Assembly (NCBI GenBank): GCA_020024185.1
Contig: JAHHUD010000009.1
Location: 1-36,627 of the forward strand
Reading direction: 5' to 3'
Source: Oscillospiraceae bacterium
Lineage (GTDB): Bacteria > Bacillota > Clostridia > Oscillospirales > Ruminococcaceae
DNA: 36,627 nt
Both the position numbers and the translations under genes were made by a program. Below are positions 8,609-17,495 of this stretch, piece by piece (positions within the stretch are counted from its first letter, which is position 1; every line of letters starts with the position of its first letter). Under the pieces are notes generated by a model. The model was not told where the DNA came from, did no database searches, and worked only from the letters and a program-made list of their open reading frames with translations.

Positions 8609-9760
8609 ATGGCGAAAAGACGAGCCAATGGAGAAGGTACGATAAGAAAAAGAGCCGATGGCAGATGGGAAGGAATGTATACTGTCGGCAAAAATCCCGA
8701 AACAGGTAAGCAGATATTCAAAAATGTTTTGGGTAAAACACAAAAAGAAGTCAAAGACAAACTCAAAAAAGCTATTGAAGAAAGCAAGAATGTAGACTTT
8801 GTGAAGTCAGATAAGTACACAGTAGGTAGTTGGTTAGACGTATGGTATGAAAACTACGCATTAATCAAGGTTAGACCAAGTTCACATTCAACCTATAAAG
8901 GCTATATTGAGAACCACATCAAGCCTAATATCGGTAAAATCAAGCTGAATAAACTGACAAGCTTAGATTTGCAGAAGCTGTACAAAAAGCTGCTTGAAAG
9001 TGGCAGAGTAGACCGAATTGAAAGCCGAAATCAGCCAAAAGGACTGAGTGTTAAGACCGTAAGAAATATTAACCAAATCATCTCTTCTGCCCTTGACGTA
9101 GCGGTGACAGAGAAACTGATAAGTATGAATGTGGCGAAAAGCTGTGCGTTACCAAAGCAAGAGCAAAAGGAAATGCATACATTAACACAAAGTCAGTTAA
9201 ACCAATTGTTTGCAGAAGCCGATAAATCAGGAGTATTCGAGCTGTATTATCTTGACCTCGCAACAGGACTAAGACGAGGAGAACTGTTAGGATTAAAGTG
9301 GGAAAACATAGACTTTGAGAATAAAACAATCACAGTAAGACAACAGGTAATGCGAATAGACGGAAAGACGATAGAAGCACCACTTAAAACCAAGAACGCA
9401 TACCGAACAATCTCGATAGGTGACGATGTAATAGAGGTTTTAAAGAAACAGAAAGCCAAAGAAAAAGGAGAATTTGTATTCCACAACAAAAAGGGTGAAC
9501 CAATCTCACCAGACAGTGTAAACAATATGTTATCAAGAGTTTTAAAAAGGGCAGGACTACCGAAGATAAGATTTCACGATTTAAGGCACACATTCGCAAC
9601 ACTTGCCTTGCAAAACGGAGTTGACGTAAAAACAGTATCGGGAATGTTGGGACACTTTTCAGCGGGATTTACACTTGATACTTACACCCACGTAACCACA
9701 GAATCGCAAGTAAAAGCAGCGAATACGATGAGCAGCATACTGACAAGTGTAATAAGATAA
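8609..9760 (+). CDS. int: Tyrosine integrase of element 1, intact
   Basis: A 383-residue phage/Tn916-type site-specific recombinase. The N-terminal 60 residues form an AP2-like arm-binding domain (NGEGTIRKRADGRWEGMY), followed by a SAM-like core-binding domain. The catalytic domain shows Arg222 in TGLRRGELLG, His323 and Arg326 in HDLRHTFATL, His349 in MLGHFSAG, and the nucleophile Tyr359 in DTYTHV. All key residues are present, so it should be active. The start is fixed by AGGAGGT at 8594-8600. It would recombine the tRNA-Met core at 10765-10817, with the ATTGGTCA repeats as likely arm sites. The first 154 residues are identical to the broken copy at 11742, so the two elements diverged recently. 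No excisionase gene is evident beside it. Confidence 0.95.
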   Translation: MAKRRANGEGTIRKRADGRWEGMYTVGKNPETGKQIFKNVLGKTQKEVKDKLKKAIEESKNVDFVKSDKYTVGSWLDVWYENYALIKVRPSSHSTYKGYIENHIKPNIGKIKLNKLTSLDLQKLYKKLLESGRVDRIESRNQPKGLSVKTVRNINQIISSALDVAVTEKLISMNVAKSCALPKQEQKEMHTLTQSQLNQLFAEADKSGVFELYYLDLATGLRRGELLGLKWENIDFENKTITVRQQVMRIDGKTIEAPLKTKNAYRTISIGDDVIEVLKKQKAKEKGEFVFHNKKGEPISPDSVNNMLSRVLKRAGLPKIRFHDLRHTFATLALQNGVDVKTVSGMLGHFSAGFTLDTYTHVTTESQVKAANTMSSILTSVIR

Positions 9761-9781
9761 AAGCGAAGAAACACGATAACA

Positions 9782-9803
9782 AAGCCATCTTTGAGGGTGG
9801 CTT
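9782..9803 (+). terminator. Terminator after the integrase
   Basis: AAGCCATC and GGTGGCTT pair around a 6-base loop and are followed by ATGAGTTTT, 22 bases after the stop codon. The T-run is modest. Confidence 0.5.
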
Positions 9804-9849
9804 ATGAGTTTTGAATAAAATGAAAGTTGTATTTTTGTAAAAGAATTTA

Positions 9850-9878
9850 TAGACAAGCTGTGTTTTGTGTGGTAAGAT
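9850..9878 (+). promoter_or_regulatory. Probable promoter of the MBL-fold cargo gene
   Basis: TAGACA (9850-9855) and TAAGAT (9873-9878) with a 17-base spacer stand about 60 bases ahead of the start codon. It would give the cargo gene expression independent of the integrase. Confidence 0.4.
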
Positions 9879-9937
9879 GGAGAAAATGAAAGTGTTAGAA
9901 AAATAGAATTATATTAACAGATATGGAGTTTACAAAT

Positions 9938-10525
9938 ATGGTTTTAACTTTACGATATGGAAATACCAATACGTATTTTATCAATGGCTCCAATGGTGGA
10001 ATATTAGTTGATACTGATTGGGCAGGTACTCTCCAAAGTTTCTATAGTGCTCTCAAAGTCAATAAAATTCGCATAGATAATATTCAATATGTATTTGCTA
10101 CGCACTATCATCCAGACCATATGGGCTTAATATCAGAATTGATGGAGAATGGCATAACACTGATTCTATTTGATGTACAGAAGGATTTTGTCCATTTTTC
10201 TGATTCTATTTTTGCAAAGGAAAAGTATCTCTTATACAAACCGATTGATGAGAGCAAAGCAGTATGTATTTCCTGCGATGCCAGTAGGAGTTTTTTGAAA
10301 AAGCTGGGTATAAATGGTGAAGTTATACATACGCCTGGACATAGTGATGATAGTGTAAGTCTGATGTTGGACGAAGGATTTGCAATTGTCGGAGATTTGG
10401 ATCCGCTTCCATATATGGAAGCTTATTCACCTGATGACCGTCGGCAAAAAAGCTGGAAGCATATTCTTGTTCACAATCCTAAACGTATATTATATGCACA
10501 TGCAAATGAGCAAGTGTTAGAATAA
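9938..10525 (+). CDS. Metallo-beta-lactamase-fold hydrolase, cargo of element 1
   Basis: A 195-residue MBL-fold enzyme with a full set of metal ligands: His56-X-His58-X-Asp60-His61 (HYHPDH), His135 in HTPGHS, Asp153 in GDLD, and His188 near the end. Family members hydrolyse thioesters, lactones, phosphodiesters or beta-lactams, and the substrate here cannot be told. ATG 9938 is chosen because GGAG lies 9 bases upstream; ATG 9923 overlaps that site. There is no signal peptide, so it is cytoplasmic. It is the only gene between the integrase and the right end of the 3.4 kb element, so it is the element's cargo. It could give a selective benefit such as detoxification or quorum quenching, but that is speculation. 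Confidence 0.88.
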   Translation: MVLTLRYGNTNTYFINGSNGGILVDTDWAGTLQSFYSALKVNKIRIDNIQYVFATHYHPDHMGLISELMENGITLILFDVQKDFVHFSDSIFAKEKYLLYKPIDESKAVCISCDASRSFLKKLGINGEVIHTPGHSDDSVSLMLDEGFAIVGDLDPLPYMEAYSPDDRRQKSWKHILVHNPKRILYAHANEQVLE

Positions 10526-10588
10526 TTACAGATTTATCTAATAGGATGATACATCTATTGGAGTTTTAGAAAATAAAATAAAAACTTT

Positions 10589-10628
10589 CGGCGTGCAGAA
10601 AATATGAATTTCTACACGCCGATTTTTT
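10589..10628 (+). terminator. Terminator of the MBL gene, part of the duplicated right end
   Basis: CGGCGTGCAGAAA pairs with TTTCTACACGCCG (one C-A mismatch, 7-base loop), followed by ATTTTTT. The same hairpin is at 29893-29931, so it belongs to the element's right end rather than to the cargo gene. Confidence 0.8.
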
Positions 10629-10721
10629 GCTATTTATTGGTCAAAATTAGCCGATTAATCGCTTTTTAAAATTTGTATTGGTCAAAACATTGGTCAAGTC
10701 AGTTTTTACGGATATTTGAGA

Positions 10722-10761
10722 TTAAAAGAAAAACCCTTTAAACACGAAGTTTAAAGGGTTT
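10722..10761 (-). terminator. Native terminator of the tRNA-Met gene
   Basis: A perfect 13-bp stem (AAACCCTTTAAAC with GTTTAAAGGGTTT, 5-base loop) lies just past the 3' end of the tRNA fragment, with a T-run on the minus strand. It has the place and direction expected of the terminator of the tRNA gene that supplied the attachment site. Confidence 0.75.
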
Positions 10762-10764
10762 GTT

Positions 10765-10817
<53 letters not shown>

Positions 10818-10972
10818 CCTATGTAAAAGCCTTTATAATCAATGTTTACAACGCTTTTTTATACAAAAATCGGCAAAATTCAGAAGGTTAAGAGTGGTAT
10901 TAAGCACATAAAAACTTTAAAGCGATTGCAGAATTGGTCAATAAATTGGTCAGAAACAACTTGACTTTTTGA

Positions 10973-11190
10973 GGGTGATTTACTTAGGTTTTAGCTATTT
11001 TTTGTTAATCAATCAAAGGTGAACTCCCCCCAAGAATTGCGTCGCAGTAAACAAAGAAAAGGATTTTTGACACTGGATTTATCTGAAAGCCAAGTTGATA
11101 TCAGACCTCACTTTCTATTCTTCTGTTTTTAAAACATTATACAAATAAGACTTACGCTTAGTTTTATGAATGCAAGTTTTAAAAGTGTAT
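10973..11190 (+). repeat. Element left-end repeat, copy B
   Basis: Nearly identical to copy A, including ACTCCCCCCAAGAATTGCGT and the run to the TGAATGCAAGTTTTAAAAGTGTATG segment, but the ATCACC side of the first inverted repeat is lost. It follows the tRNA-Met fragment directly, as the left end of element 2 should. Confidence 0.8.
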
Positions 11191-11217
11191 GAATTTATAA
11201 CGTTGGAAACAGCACAC

Positions 11218-11289
11218 ATAGCTATTTGCAAAAAAAGAATTTTACAAGAAACAGAGATCAAAAACAAATTGAAAATGTGTAATAGATAG
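11218..11289 (+). pseudogene. HTH gene remnant of element 2
   Basis: Translates as IAICKKRILQETEIKNKLK, then a short tail and stop. This joins a piece near residue 32 of the HTH protein directly to its last 17 or so residues. The central HTH domain is deleted. The conserved downstream block follows, which confirms that this is the element-2 copy of the gene at 7773. Confidence 0.75.
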
Positions 11290-11504
11290 TCAACAGATTT
11301 CGATCGTGTAAGCAGTTATTTTCACCTGTGTTCGATTTTAGAAAATGAGTAGAGTGATAATGCCACAACATAGTTATTGGAAGAATTTGAGGGAATTAAA
11401 AACAGAAAAAAGAAAAATTATGATAAAATCTCAATCTTTTTCGAAGTGGTCAACCACCGTTTATTATTGTACAAGATAAAAGCGTGATATCACGCAATTG
11501 GACA

Positions 11505-11540
11505 AAGCACGGCAGTGCCGAGCTTGTTTGTATTTTTTAT
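11505..11540 (+). terminator. Intrinsic terminator, element-2 copy
   Basis: Same stem (AAGCACGGCA/TGCCGAGCTT) and T-rich tail as at 8373, within the conserved block between the HTH remnant and the broken integrase. The rest of 11290-11741 is non-coding and closely matches 8172-8608. Confidence 0.7.
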
Positions 11541-11741
11541 ATGATATCAAAAAAACAGCTCTATATATCAACATTGATATATAGCACAGTGTAAGTAGGT
11601 ATAAATAGCCACTTTACAAAGAATACGAAATAATATCAGGACTATTGCGCAATATTTGAGCAAGATATTCTTGTTAGATTTGCTGAATAGCTATTTTATG
11701 TATTTAATGGTATTGTTGGGTACTACAGGAGGTGCATAAAA

Positions 11742-12242
11742 ATGGCGAAAAGACGAGCCAATGGAGAAGGCACGATAAGAAAAAGAGCCGATGGCAGATG
11801 GGAAGGAATGTATACTGTCGGCAAAAATCCCGAAACAGGTAAGCAGATATTCAAAAATGTTTTGGGTAAAACACAAAAAGAAGTCAAAGACAAACTCAAA
11901 AAAGCTATTGAAGAAAGCAAGAATGTAGACTTTGTGAAGTCAGATAAGTACACAGTAGGTAGTTGGTTAGACGTATGGTATGAAAACTACGCATTAATCA
12001 AGGTTAGACCAAGTTCACATTCAACCTATAAAGGCTATATTGAGAACCACATCAAGCCTAATATCGGTAAAATCAAGCTGAATAAACTGACAAGCTTAGA
12101 TTTGCAGAAGCTGTACAAAAAGCTGCTTGAAAGTGGCAGAGTAGACCGAATTGAAAGCCGAAATCAGCCAAAAGGACTGAGTGTTAAGACCGTAAGAAAT
12201 ATTAACCAAGTCAATTTCTTCTGCCCTTGATGTAGCGGTGAC
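11742..12242 (+). pseudogene. Integrase of element 2, N-terminal fragment
   Basis: The first 154 residues are identical to the intact integrase at 8609, including the AGGAGGTG ribosome binding site and start. At about 12209 one extra base (CAAGTCAATTTC where the intact copy has CAAATCATCTC) shifts the frame, giving a stop at 12230. Homology continues out of frame to about 12242, where IS3-type DNA begins. The catalytic domain is missing here; its C-terminal end reappears at 27612. Non-functional. Confidence 0.9.
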
Positions 12243-12426
12243 AAAAAAATTGAAACGCATCTATTCCATTTTTTTCATACTTTTTTAACCAATGACAAAG
12301 CATACTTCACTCAGCATTATATTCTTTTTACAAACTACGTACTGATATACGCTCATTTAGATGTTTATTTATTATTTCTAATTTTAGTTCTTTACTCCAA
12401 ATGCGTTTCTTTTCTCCTTTTTTCAT
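12243..12426 (-). pseudogene. IS3-family transposase orfA remnant
   Basis: On the minus strand, ATG 12426 (behind a GGGGTGAT site) opens an IS3/IS150-type OrfA N-terminus: MKKGEKKRIWSKELKLEII, and then a CHWLKKYEKNGIDAF segment typical of the HTH. Two stops interrupt it (12330-12328 and 12313-12311), and it ends where the integrase fragment begins. No OrfB is left. It marks the left break point of the split integrase. Confidence 0.75.
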
Positions 12427-12458
12427 ATTTATCACCCCTATATTTCATTGTAACATAA

Positions 12459-12496
12459 AAAAGTAGATCATAGTGGTTTTCCTTGTGTCTACTTTT
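12459..12496 (+). terminator. Hairpin upstream of the IS3 remnant
   Basis: AAAAGTAGA and TCTACTTTT form a 9-bp stem around a 20-base loop with T-rich sequence after it. It may shield the IS from outside transcription or be part of the IS end. Confidence 0.4.
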
Positions 12497-12562
12497 ATTT
12501 TACTACTTCATTCAACGGGTGGTTTTGATTGTTGCTCTGATTATAAATAAAGGAAGATTAAA

Positions 12563-12955
12563 ATGTCATACAGAATTATGAAAGGAACAGTGATAGGCAG
12601 TATGGAAAAAATGATGCTCACTGTTCCAAACTTTGATTATAACAAAGGAGATGATATGAATGGACAAACAACAGTTTTACCACTCTTAAACCTATCTCTA
12701 AAAAAGGGCGCTACTTTCAACCCACAAGAAAACTATAAAGAATTTATTAAAAGTTGTTTTCACTCAATAGACAAAAAAAGATTTCAAAAACGATTACAGC
12801 AACTTATCGATGAATACGATAACACTTTTTTCGTTTCTGAAACCCATTTTTTCAGATTTTTAAATTTACAAAATATCGGCGCCCTTTTTCAAAATAACAG
12901 TAAGCAACAGGCAATTTTATATTTACTGTCTTATACTGTAAAAATAACAACATAA
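12563..12955 (+). CDS. Unknown 130-residue protein
   Basis: I do not recognise the family. ATG 12563 has AAAGGAAG 6 bases upstream. A second in-frame ATG at 12656 also has a good AAAGGAG, giving a 99-residue form. The C-terminal part looks like a small helical domain (IKSCFHSIDKKRFQKRLQQL). There is no signal peptide. It lies between the IS3 relic and the LacI regulator and is about 90 bases from the regulator promoter, so it is probably not part of the sugar operon. Confidence 0.5.
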   Translation: MSYRIMKGTVIGSMEKMMLTVPNFDYNKGDDMNGQTTVLPLLNLSLKKGATFNPQENYKEFIKSCFHSIDKKRFQKRLQQLIDEYDNTFFVSETHFFRFLNLQNIGALFQNNSKQQAILYLLSYTVKITT

Positions 12956-13046
12956 GTTTATAGGTAAAATTAAATGAATATTAATAGTGATATTTATTCG
13001 ATTTGCTGATTTTCATCTCTTTACTGTGTTTTTAAATATAATTATA

Positions 13047-13075
13047 TTGACATTTGAATATTTTTTAGCTAATAT
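13047..13075 (+). promoter_or_regulatory. Promoter of the LacI-family regulator
   Basis: TTGACA (13047-13052) and TAATAT (13070-13075) with a 17-base spacer. The expected start of transcription is just ahead of the operator at 13090. Confidence 0.65.
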
Positions 13076-13089
13076 AAATACAATTCCAG

Positions 13090-13109
13090 TTCCAAAAACG
13101 TTTTTGGAA
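13090..13109 (+). promoter_or_regulatory. LacI-family operator, perfect 20-bp palindrome
   Basis: TTCCAAAAACGTTTTTGGAA is fully symmetric with the central CG typical of LacI/GalR operators. It lies between the promoter and the regulator start codon, so the regulator probably represses itself. I found no second copy ahead of the transport genes. Confidence 0.75.
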
Positions 13110-13134
13110 ATAAGATAAATGGAGAATGATAGTA

Positions 13135-14157
13135 ATGATAACAATTCAAGATGTAGCAAAGGCAGCGGGAGTTTCAGTGTCCACTGTGTCCCGAGCCTTG
13201 AATAACTATTCTGACGTAAGTGAGTCTACAAGGGCAAAAATATATGAAACAGCAAAAAAATTAGGATATGTTGCAAATATTAACGCAAGAAGTTTATCTT
13301 CTAAAAATCAAACCAATATTGCACTTATTTTTTCAGGTTTTTTTGAAAGCAAATTATTTTGTGAATTTGAAACCCTGTTAATGAGAGGTGTATACAAATA
13401 TGCGTATGAACATAATCTAGATGTTTCAACACGTGTTATTGATAACAATACTCAAAAGGTAAAAAATTATGATCAATTATGTCATGAATTTGGAGTATCC
13501 GGAAGTGTTATTTTTGGATTAAAAACAACAGACTTTTATTGTCAAACTTTACCACAAGCACAAACTCCATGCGTTACGATAGATTTGGCATTAGAAGCTT
13601 CAAAACTGGGAAGTGTGACTGTTGACAATACAGAATCTTTTAGAATACTTACTCAACATCTTATAGATATGGGACATCGTAAAATAGTACTTATTCAAGG
13701 TAGAAAACAGGCTTTGGTAACTATGGAACGTTTTTCAGGTGCTCAAATGGCAATGAAAACAAGCGGACTTTCTTTTTCGGATGATAATATAATAAATACT
13801 AATTATTTAGAAGAAGAGGCCTATAATGGCGTTATAGAGTACTTTAAAACGCATACAATTGATGATGTTACAGCATTTTTATGTATGAGTGATCTTACAG
13901 CTTTTGGTGCAATGAAAGCACTAAATTATTTAGGATATAGAGTGCCACAAGATGTTTCAATAGTTGGTTATGATGGTGTTATAGCAACAACATACATTAC
14001 ACCAACACTAACAACAGTAAATCAACATATAGAAGAAAAAGGGTATGCAGCTGCTGAACTTTTACACAAAATAATAAAAGGTGAACAAGGTGGACAAAAA
14101 TTACTATTACCTTATTCTATTCAAAATGGAAACAGTGTTGCAAAACCAAGAAATTAA
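13135..14157 (+). CDS. LacI-family transcriptional regulator of the alpha-glucoside cluster
   Basis: A 340-residue LacI/GalR repressor. It has an N-terminal HTH (ITIQDVAKAAGVSVSTVSRAL), the hinge region, and a periplasmic-binding-protein-like effector domain to the end (DVSIVGYDG, TPTLTTVNQ). ATG 13135 is used because GGAG lies 10 bases upstream; ATG 13126 overlaps it. It heads the sugar cluster and has a perfect operator in its own promoter region, so it likely senses the imported sugar or a breakdown product and controls the cluster. A T-rich hairpin after it would limit, but perhaps not block, read-through to the binding protein. Confidence 0.93.
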   Translation: MITIQDVAKAAGVSVSTVSRALNNYSDVSESTRAKIYETAKKLGYVANINARSLSSKNQTNIALIFSGFFESKLFCEFETLLMRGVYKYAYEHNLDVSTRVIDNNTQKVKNYDQLCHEFGVSGSVIFGLKTTDFYCQTLPQAQTPCVTIDLALEASKLGSVTVDNTESFRILTQHLIDMGHRKIVLIQGRKQALVTMERFSGAQMAMKTSGLSFSDDNIINTNYLEEEAYNGVIEYFKTHTIDDVTAFLCMSDLTAFGAMKALNYLGYRVPQDVSIVGYDGVIATTYITPTLTTVNQHIEEKGYAAAELLHKIIKGEQGGQKLLLPYSIQNGNSVAKPRN

Positions 14158-14161
14158 GCTT

Positions 14162-14191
14162 AAAAAGTATTTTAAAAATTAGATACTTTTT
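14162..14191 (+). terminator. Hairpin after the regulator
   Basis: AAAAAGTAT pairs with ATACTTTTT around a 12-base loop directly after the stop codon, ending in T residues. An AT-rich stem, so probably partial. Confidence 0.55.
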
Positions 14192-14287
14192 TATAAAAAT
14201 ATCTTTGTAAATTTTTTAATGTCTAAGTGCACGGACAATATTAAATTTTAAGATGAACAACTAACAAAAATTATAGGAGGATTTGAA

Positions 14288-15616
14288 ATGAAAATAAATA
14301 AATTATTAGCTTTGGTTATTTGTGGAGCTATGATGTTAAGTTCAGTAGGCTGTGGAAAAACTAATGTAAAAAATAAAGATGGAAACAATTCACAAAATGG
14401 TGTGGTAGAACTTAAAATACCTTCTTACAAAACAGGTGAAAATGTAGGTGCAGTTTTCTTTGAACCACAAGTAAAGCGTTTTAATGAAAAATATACAGGA
14501 AAGTATAAAATAACATTGGAAACAGTTCCTCAGGATAATTTTTCCGATCGTTTAAAACAATTGGCACAGCAAAAAGCTCTGCCGGTACTGGTTCAAGGTG
14601 GCGATCCCGATTGGATAAAAAATGTTGTTATTCCAAACGGTTTGGCTTATGACCTTGGTCCTTGGATTAATGAAACTCCTGCTATAAAGGATGTTCTTAT
14701 AGAAGACAGTTTAAAATATTGTACAGTTGGTGGTAAAGTATATGTTATGCCTATGGCAACTGTAAGATCAATAGGAATGTTCTACAATAGTTCAATGTGG
14801 AAATCAGAAAAAGACATAAACACATTAACAGTAGATGAATTTATGACTGAGCTTGGTGACCAAAAGATAGCTTTTTCAACTGCAGAAAACGGTTGGGTTG
14901 CAGGCTTAATGTATACAGCTCTTATAGCAAATCAAGATGGTGGTAAGGAACTTTTGGCAAGTGGTGCACAAAATAAAATTGTTGATTTAAATAAACCTGC
15001 ATTTGTTAATGCTGCAGCTCAGCTGCAAAAAATGTTACAAAAAAATGCCGCTTCAAATTCAATAGGAGCTACTTATCCTGATGCCGCAAACGCATTTATG
15101 AGCAAACAAGCGTCTATAATAGCAAATGGTCCTTGGATGGCTGCTGAATTTGAAGAGAAAAATTCAGCAAATTGGAGCAATGGTTTTAACGGAGCAGATA
15201 TCAGAGCTTCTTTTTATCCAGGTGGAATAGGCATTGCCAATACATCAACATATGGTGAATGGTGGGTTTCAGCATCAGCATCTGAAAAAGAGCTTGAATG
15301 TGCCAAAGCATTTTTAGAGTTTATTTACTCTCCTAATGAGTTAGAAGCATTTATGCTTGCTGAGGGAGGAGAAGCTCCAAACTTAAAATATTCTGATTCT
15401 TTCAAAGAAAAACAAAGCAAATCTCAAATATTGTTTGATTTAGCTGAGGACGCTACTTCAAATGCAACATTTGTACCTTGTTTCTTAGATATTGTACCTA
15501 ACTCTGTTGCAAATTCAGATTTTGGTAGACTATTACCTTCACTTGCTGATGGTACATATACACCTGAAAAATTCTGTGAAATGCTGTCAAAAGCCGCAGC
15601 TGAAGCAACCGCATAA
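14288..15616 (+). CDS. ABC transporter sugar-binding lipoprotein
   Basis: A 442-residue family 1 extracellular solute-binding protein. The signal peptide ends in a lipobox with Cys22 (LSSVGC), so the protein is anchored to the outer face of the membrane. After a Lys/Asn-rich linker it shows the two-lobed binding fold, with segments typical of MalE-like proteins (NGPWMAAEF, CAKAFLEFIYSPNE). AGGAGG lies 7 bases ahead of the start. It delivers alpha-glucosides to the two permeases downstream. A hairpin at 15639 separates it from them, the usual way to make more binding protein than permease. Substrate is inferred from the enzymes of the cluster. Confidence 0.93.
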   Translation: MKINKLLALVICGAMMLSSVGCGKTNVKNKDGNNSQNGVVELKIPSYKTGENVGAVFFEPQVKRFNEKYTGKYKITLETVPQDNFSDRLKQLAQQKALPVLVQGGDPDWIKNVVIPNGLAYDLGPWINETPAIKDVLIEDSLKYCTVGGKVYVMPMATVRSIGMFYNSSMWKSEKDINTLTVDEFMTELGDQKIAFSTAENGWVAGLMYTALIANQDGGKELLASGAQNKIVDLNKPAFVNAAAQLQKMLQKNAASNSIGATYPDAANAFMSKQASIIANGPWMAAEFEEKNSANWSNGFNGADIRASFYPGGIGIANTSTYGEWWVSASASEKELECAKAFLEFIYSPNELEAFMLAEGGEAPNLKYSDSFKEKQSKSQILFDLAEDATSNATFVPCFLDIVPNSVANSDFGRLLPSLADGTYTPEKFCEMLSKAAAEATA

Positions 15617-15638
15617 TAAATTTATTTAAAATATCAGA

Positions 15639-15676
15639 GGGCTGTGCATTTATCACAACAGAACAATGCACAGTCC
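15639..15676 (+). terminator. Attenuating hairpin between binding protein and permease
   Basis: GGGCTGTGCATT pairs with AATGCACAGTCC (one G-T) and is followed by TTATTTATT. The imperfect T-run suggests partial termination and stabilisation of the upstream mRNA. Confidence 0.65.
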
Positions 15677-15708
15677 TTATTTATTATATTGTTAAGGAGG
15701 ATTTTTAT

Positions 15709-16611
15709 ATGCCCACTAAGTCTGCACATAAAAAGATTGGTAATTTAAAAAGATATAATTACACATGGTGTTACATATTTTTATTACCAACTATTATTAT
15801 ATTTTGTATGTTCTATTTAATACCTATTCTTCAAGTATTCATAACATCTTTTACAAAATGGGATGGTTTTAATTCTCCTAAATTTAGCGGGTTTGAAAAC
15901 TATATCAATTTATTTAAATCATCGGGATTTATTGTTGCACTGAAAAATCTTTTGTTATGGTGTATTGTTGCACTGTTTTTACATGTTGGTTTTGGTACTT
16001 TGGTTGCCTTTGTACTATATCAAAAGAAACCCGGTTGGAAAATAACAAGAGCTGTTTTTATGATACCTAATGTTATAAGTGCTGCTGCATGGGCAATGAT
16101 TTATCGTTTTTTCTTCAATAATGACTTTGGTATTCTAAACAATATCATTCGTATTTTTAATCCGAATTTTAATGTGCAATGGTTCTATAAATCGCCTTGG
16201 GCATTTTGGGCAGTTACTTTTACATGGCTATTTTATGCGGTTATTGTAACTCTTCTTGTTTTGGGAGATTTGCAGAATATTTCTCCTGAAATAAATGAAG
16301 CTGCTATAATTGACGGTGCAACAGGTTGGCAACTTATCAGATATATTCAGTTACCACTATGTCGTGGTGCTATTGGTACAAGTGTTATAGCATCACTTAC
16401 TTCTCGTGTATCTATGTATGAGCAAATAGCACTAACAACAGCCGGAGGTCCGGGATACGACACAATGAGCTTACCTATTCTACTTGTAAATGCTGTTACA
16501 GACTACCGTTATGGTTATGCAAATGCTATTGGTGTAGTTATGTTTATTTTAGGACTTATCATTTTGGCAGTTGTAAGCAAAATGTTTAGAATGAACGATA
16601 GTGACTATTAA
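15709..16611 (+). CDS. ABC sugar permease, MalF/UgpA type
   Basis: A 300-residue inner-membrane permease with about six membrane helices, the first starting near residue 20 (FLLPTIIIFCMFYL). The EAA loop that contacts the ATPase reads INEAAIIDGATGWQLIRYIQLP. AAGGAGG lies 8 bases upstream. It pairs with the permease at 16637 to form the channel. No ATPase gene is present in the cluster, so a shared MsiK/MalK-type ATPase from elsewhere must drive it. Confidence 0.93.
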   Translation: MPTKSAHKKIGNLKRYNYTWCYIFLLPTIIIFCMFYLIPILQVFITSFTKWDGFNSPKFSGFENYINLFKSSGFIVALKNLLLWCIVALFLHVGFGTLVAFVLYQKKPGWKITRAVFMIPNVISAAAWAMIYRFFFNNDFGILNNIIRIFNPNFNVQWFYKSPWAFWAVTFTWLFYAVIVTLLVLGDLQNISPEINEAAIIDGATGWQLIRYIQLPLCRGAIGTSVIASLTSRVSMYEQIALTTAGGPGYDTMSLPILLVNAVTDYRYGYANAIGVVMFILGLIILAVVSKMFRMNDSDY

Positions 16612-16636
16612 TTGAGATAAGAGAGGAGCTTACTAT

Positions 16637-17470
16637 ATGTTAAAAACCAAAAAAGTTATGACAAATGTTTTAATTTATTTTATTGAGATTTTTGTTATAG
16701 TTATTTCTGTATTTCCTATTTTATGGGTAATTAGCTGTGCTTTTAAAACTAATGGTGAAATTTTGACTACACCTCTTGCACTACCGTCATCATTTTCATT
16801 TGATACTTTTATACATCTGTTTAGAACCTATAATTTCCCTACTTACTTTTTAAATTCACTAATCGCAGCTACTGTTTCGACTCTGGTATCTTTATTGTTC
16901 TATGCAATGGGTGCTTATGTTCTTGCAAAATTCAGTTTTCCAGGTAGAAATCTACTATTTATATTATTTACAATTACACTACTTGTACCCGCTCACAGTA
17001 AAACACAACCTATTTTTTCTCTTATTATGAATTTAGGTTTGTATGACAATATTTGGGGTGTTACACTTGTATATCTTTCAGCAGGTATGGCAATGTCGAT
17101 TTTTGTTTTAAGAGCAGGCTTTATGGCTGTTCCAAAAGCTCTTGATGAAGCGGCTACAATAGATGGTGCAGGTTTTGTGCGTACATTTTGGACTATCAAT
17201 TTACCATTGGTAAAAAATGCTTTGGTAACTTCAGGAATTCTTATGTTCTTGGGAAATTGGAACGAATATTATTTTGCATCACTGCTAACTGTTTCAGATA
17301 CTCAAAGAACATTACCTACAGCGTTAGCTTTCTTCACCAGTGAATTTTCTTATAATTACACACAACTATTTGCTGCATTGGCAATAGTTGTTTTACCGGG
17401 TATTATATTATATTGCTTTGCTCAGGAACAAGTACAGGCAAGTGTAGCTTCGAGTGGTATAAAAGGCTAA
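16637..17470 (+). CDS. ABC sugar permease, MalG/UgpE type
   Basis: The 277-residue second permease subunit, with six membrane helices and the EAA loop DEAATIDGAGFVRTFWTINLP. It starts 25 bases after the first permease, with AGAGGAG ahead of the ATG. The conserved LGNWNEYYFA segment before the last helices is typical of the family. It forms the membrane channel with the product of 15709 for uptake of alpha-linked oligosaccharides. Confidence 0.93.
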   Translation: MLKTKKVMTNVLIYFIEIFVIVISVFPILWVISCAFKTNGEILTTPLALPSSFSFDTFIHLFRTYNFPTYFLNSLIAATVSTLVSLLFYAMGAYVLAKFSFPGRNLLFILFTITLLVPAHSKTQPIFSLIMNLGLYDNIWGVTLVYLSAGMAMSIFVLRAGFMAVPKALDEAATIDGAGFVRTFWTINLPLVKNALVTSGILMFLGNWNEYYFASLLTVSDTQRTLPTALAFFTSEFSYNYTQLFAALAIVVLPGIILYCFAQEQVQASVASSGIKG

Positions 17471-17495
17471 CAATCAATAATTTAAATTAGAAGGA

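Noticed and set aside
8558..8820. Minus-strand frames of 61 and 76 residues opposite the integrase start
   Set aside because: They are exact shadows of the integrase coding strand, repeated at 11691-11953 because the integrase is duplicated there; no ribosome binding site.
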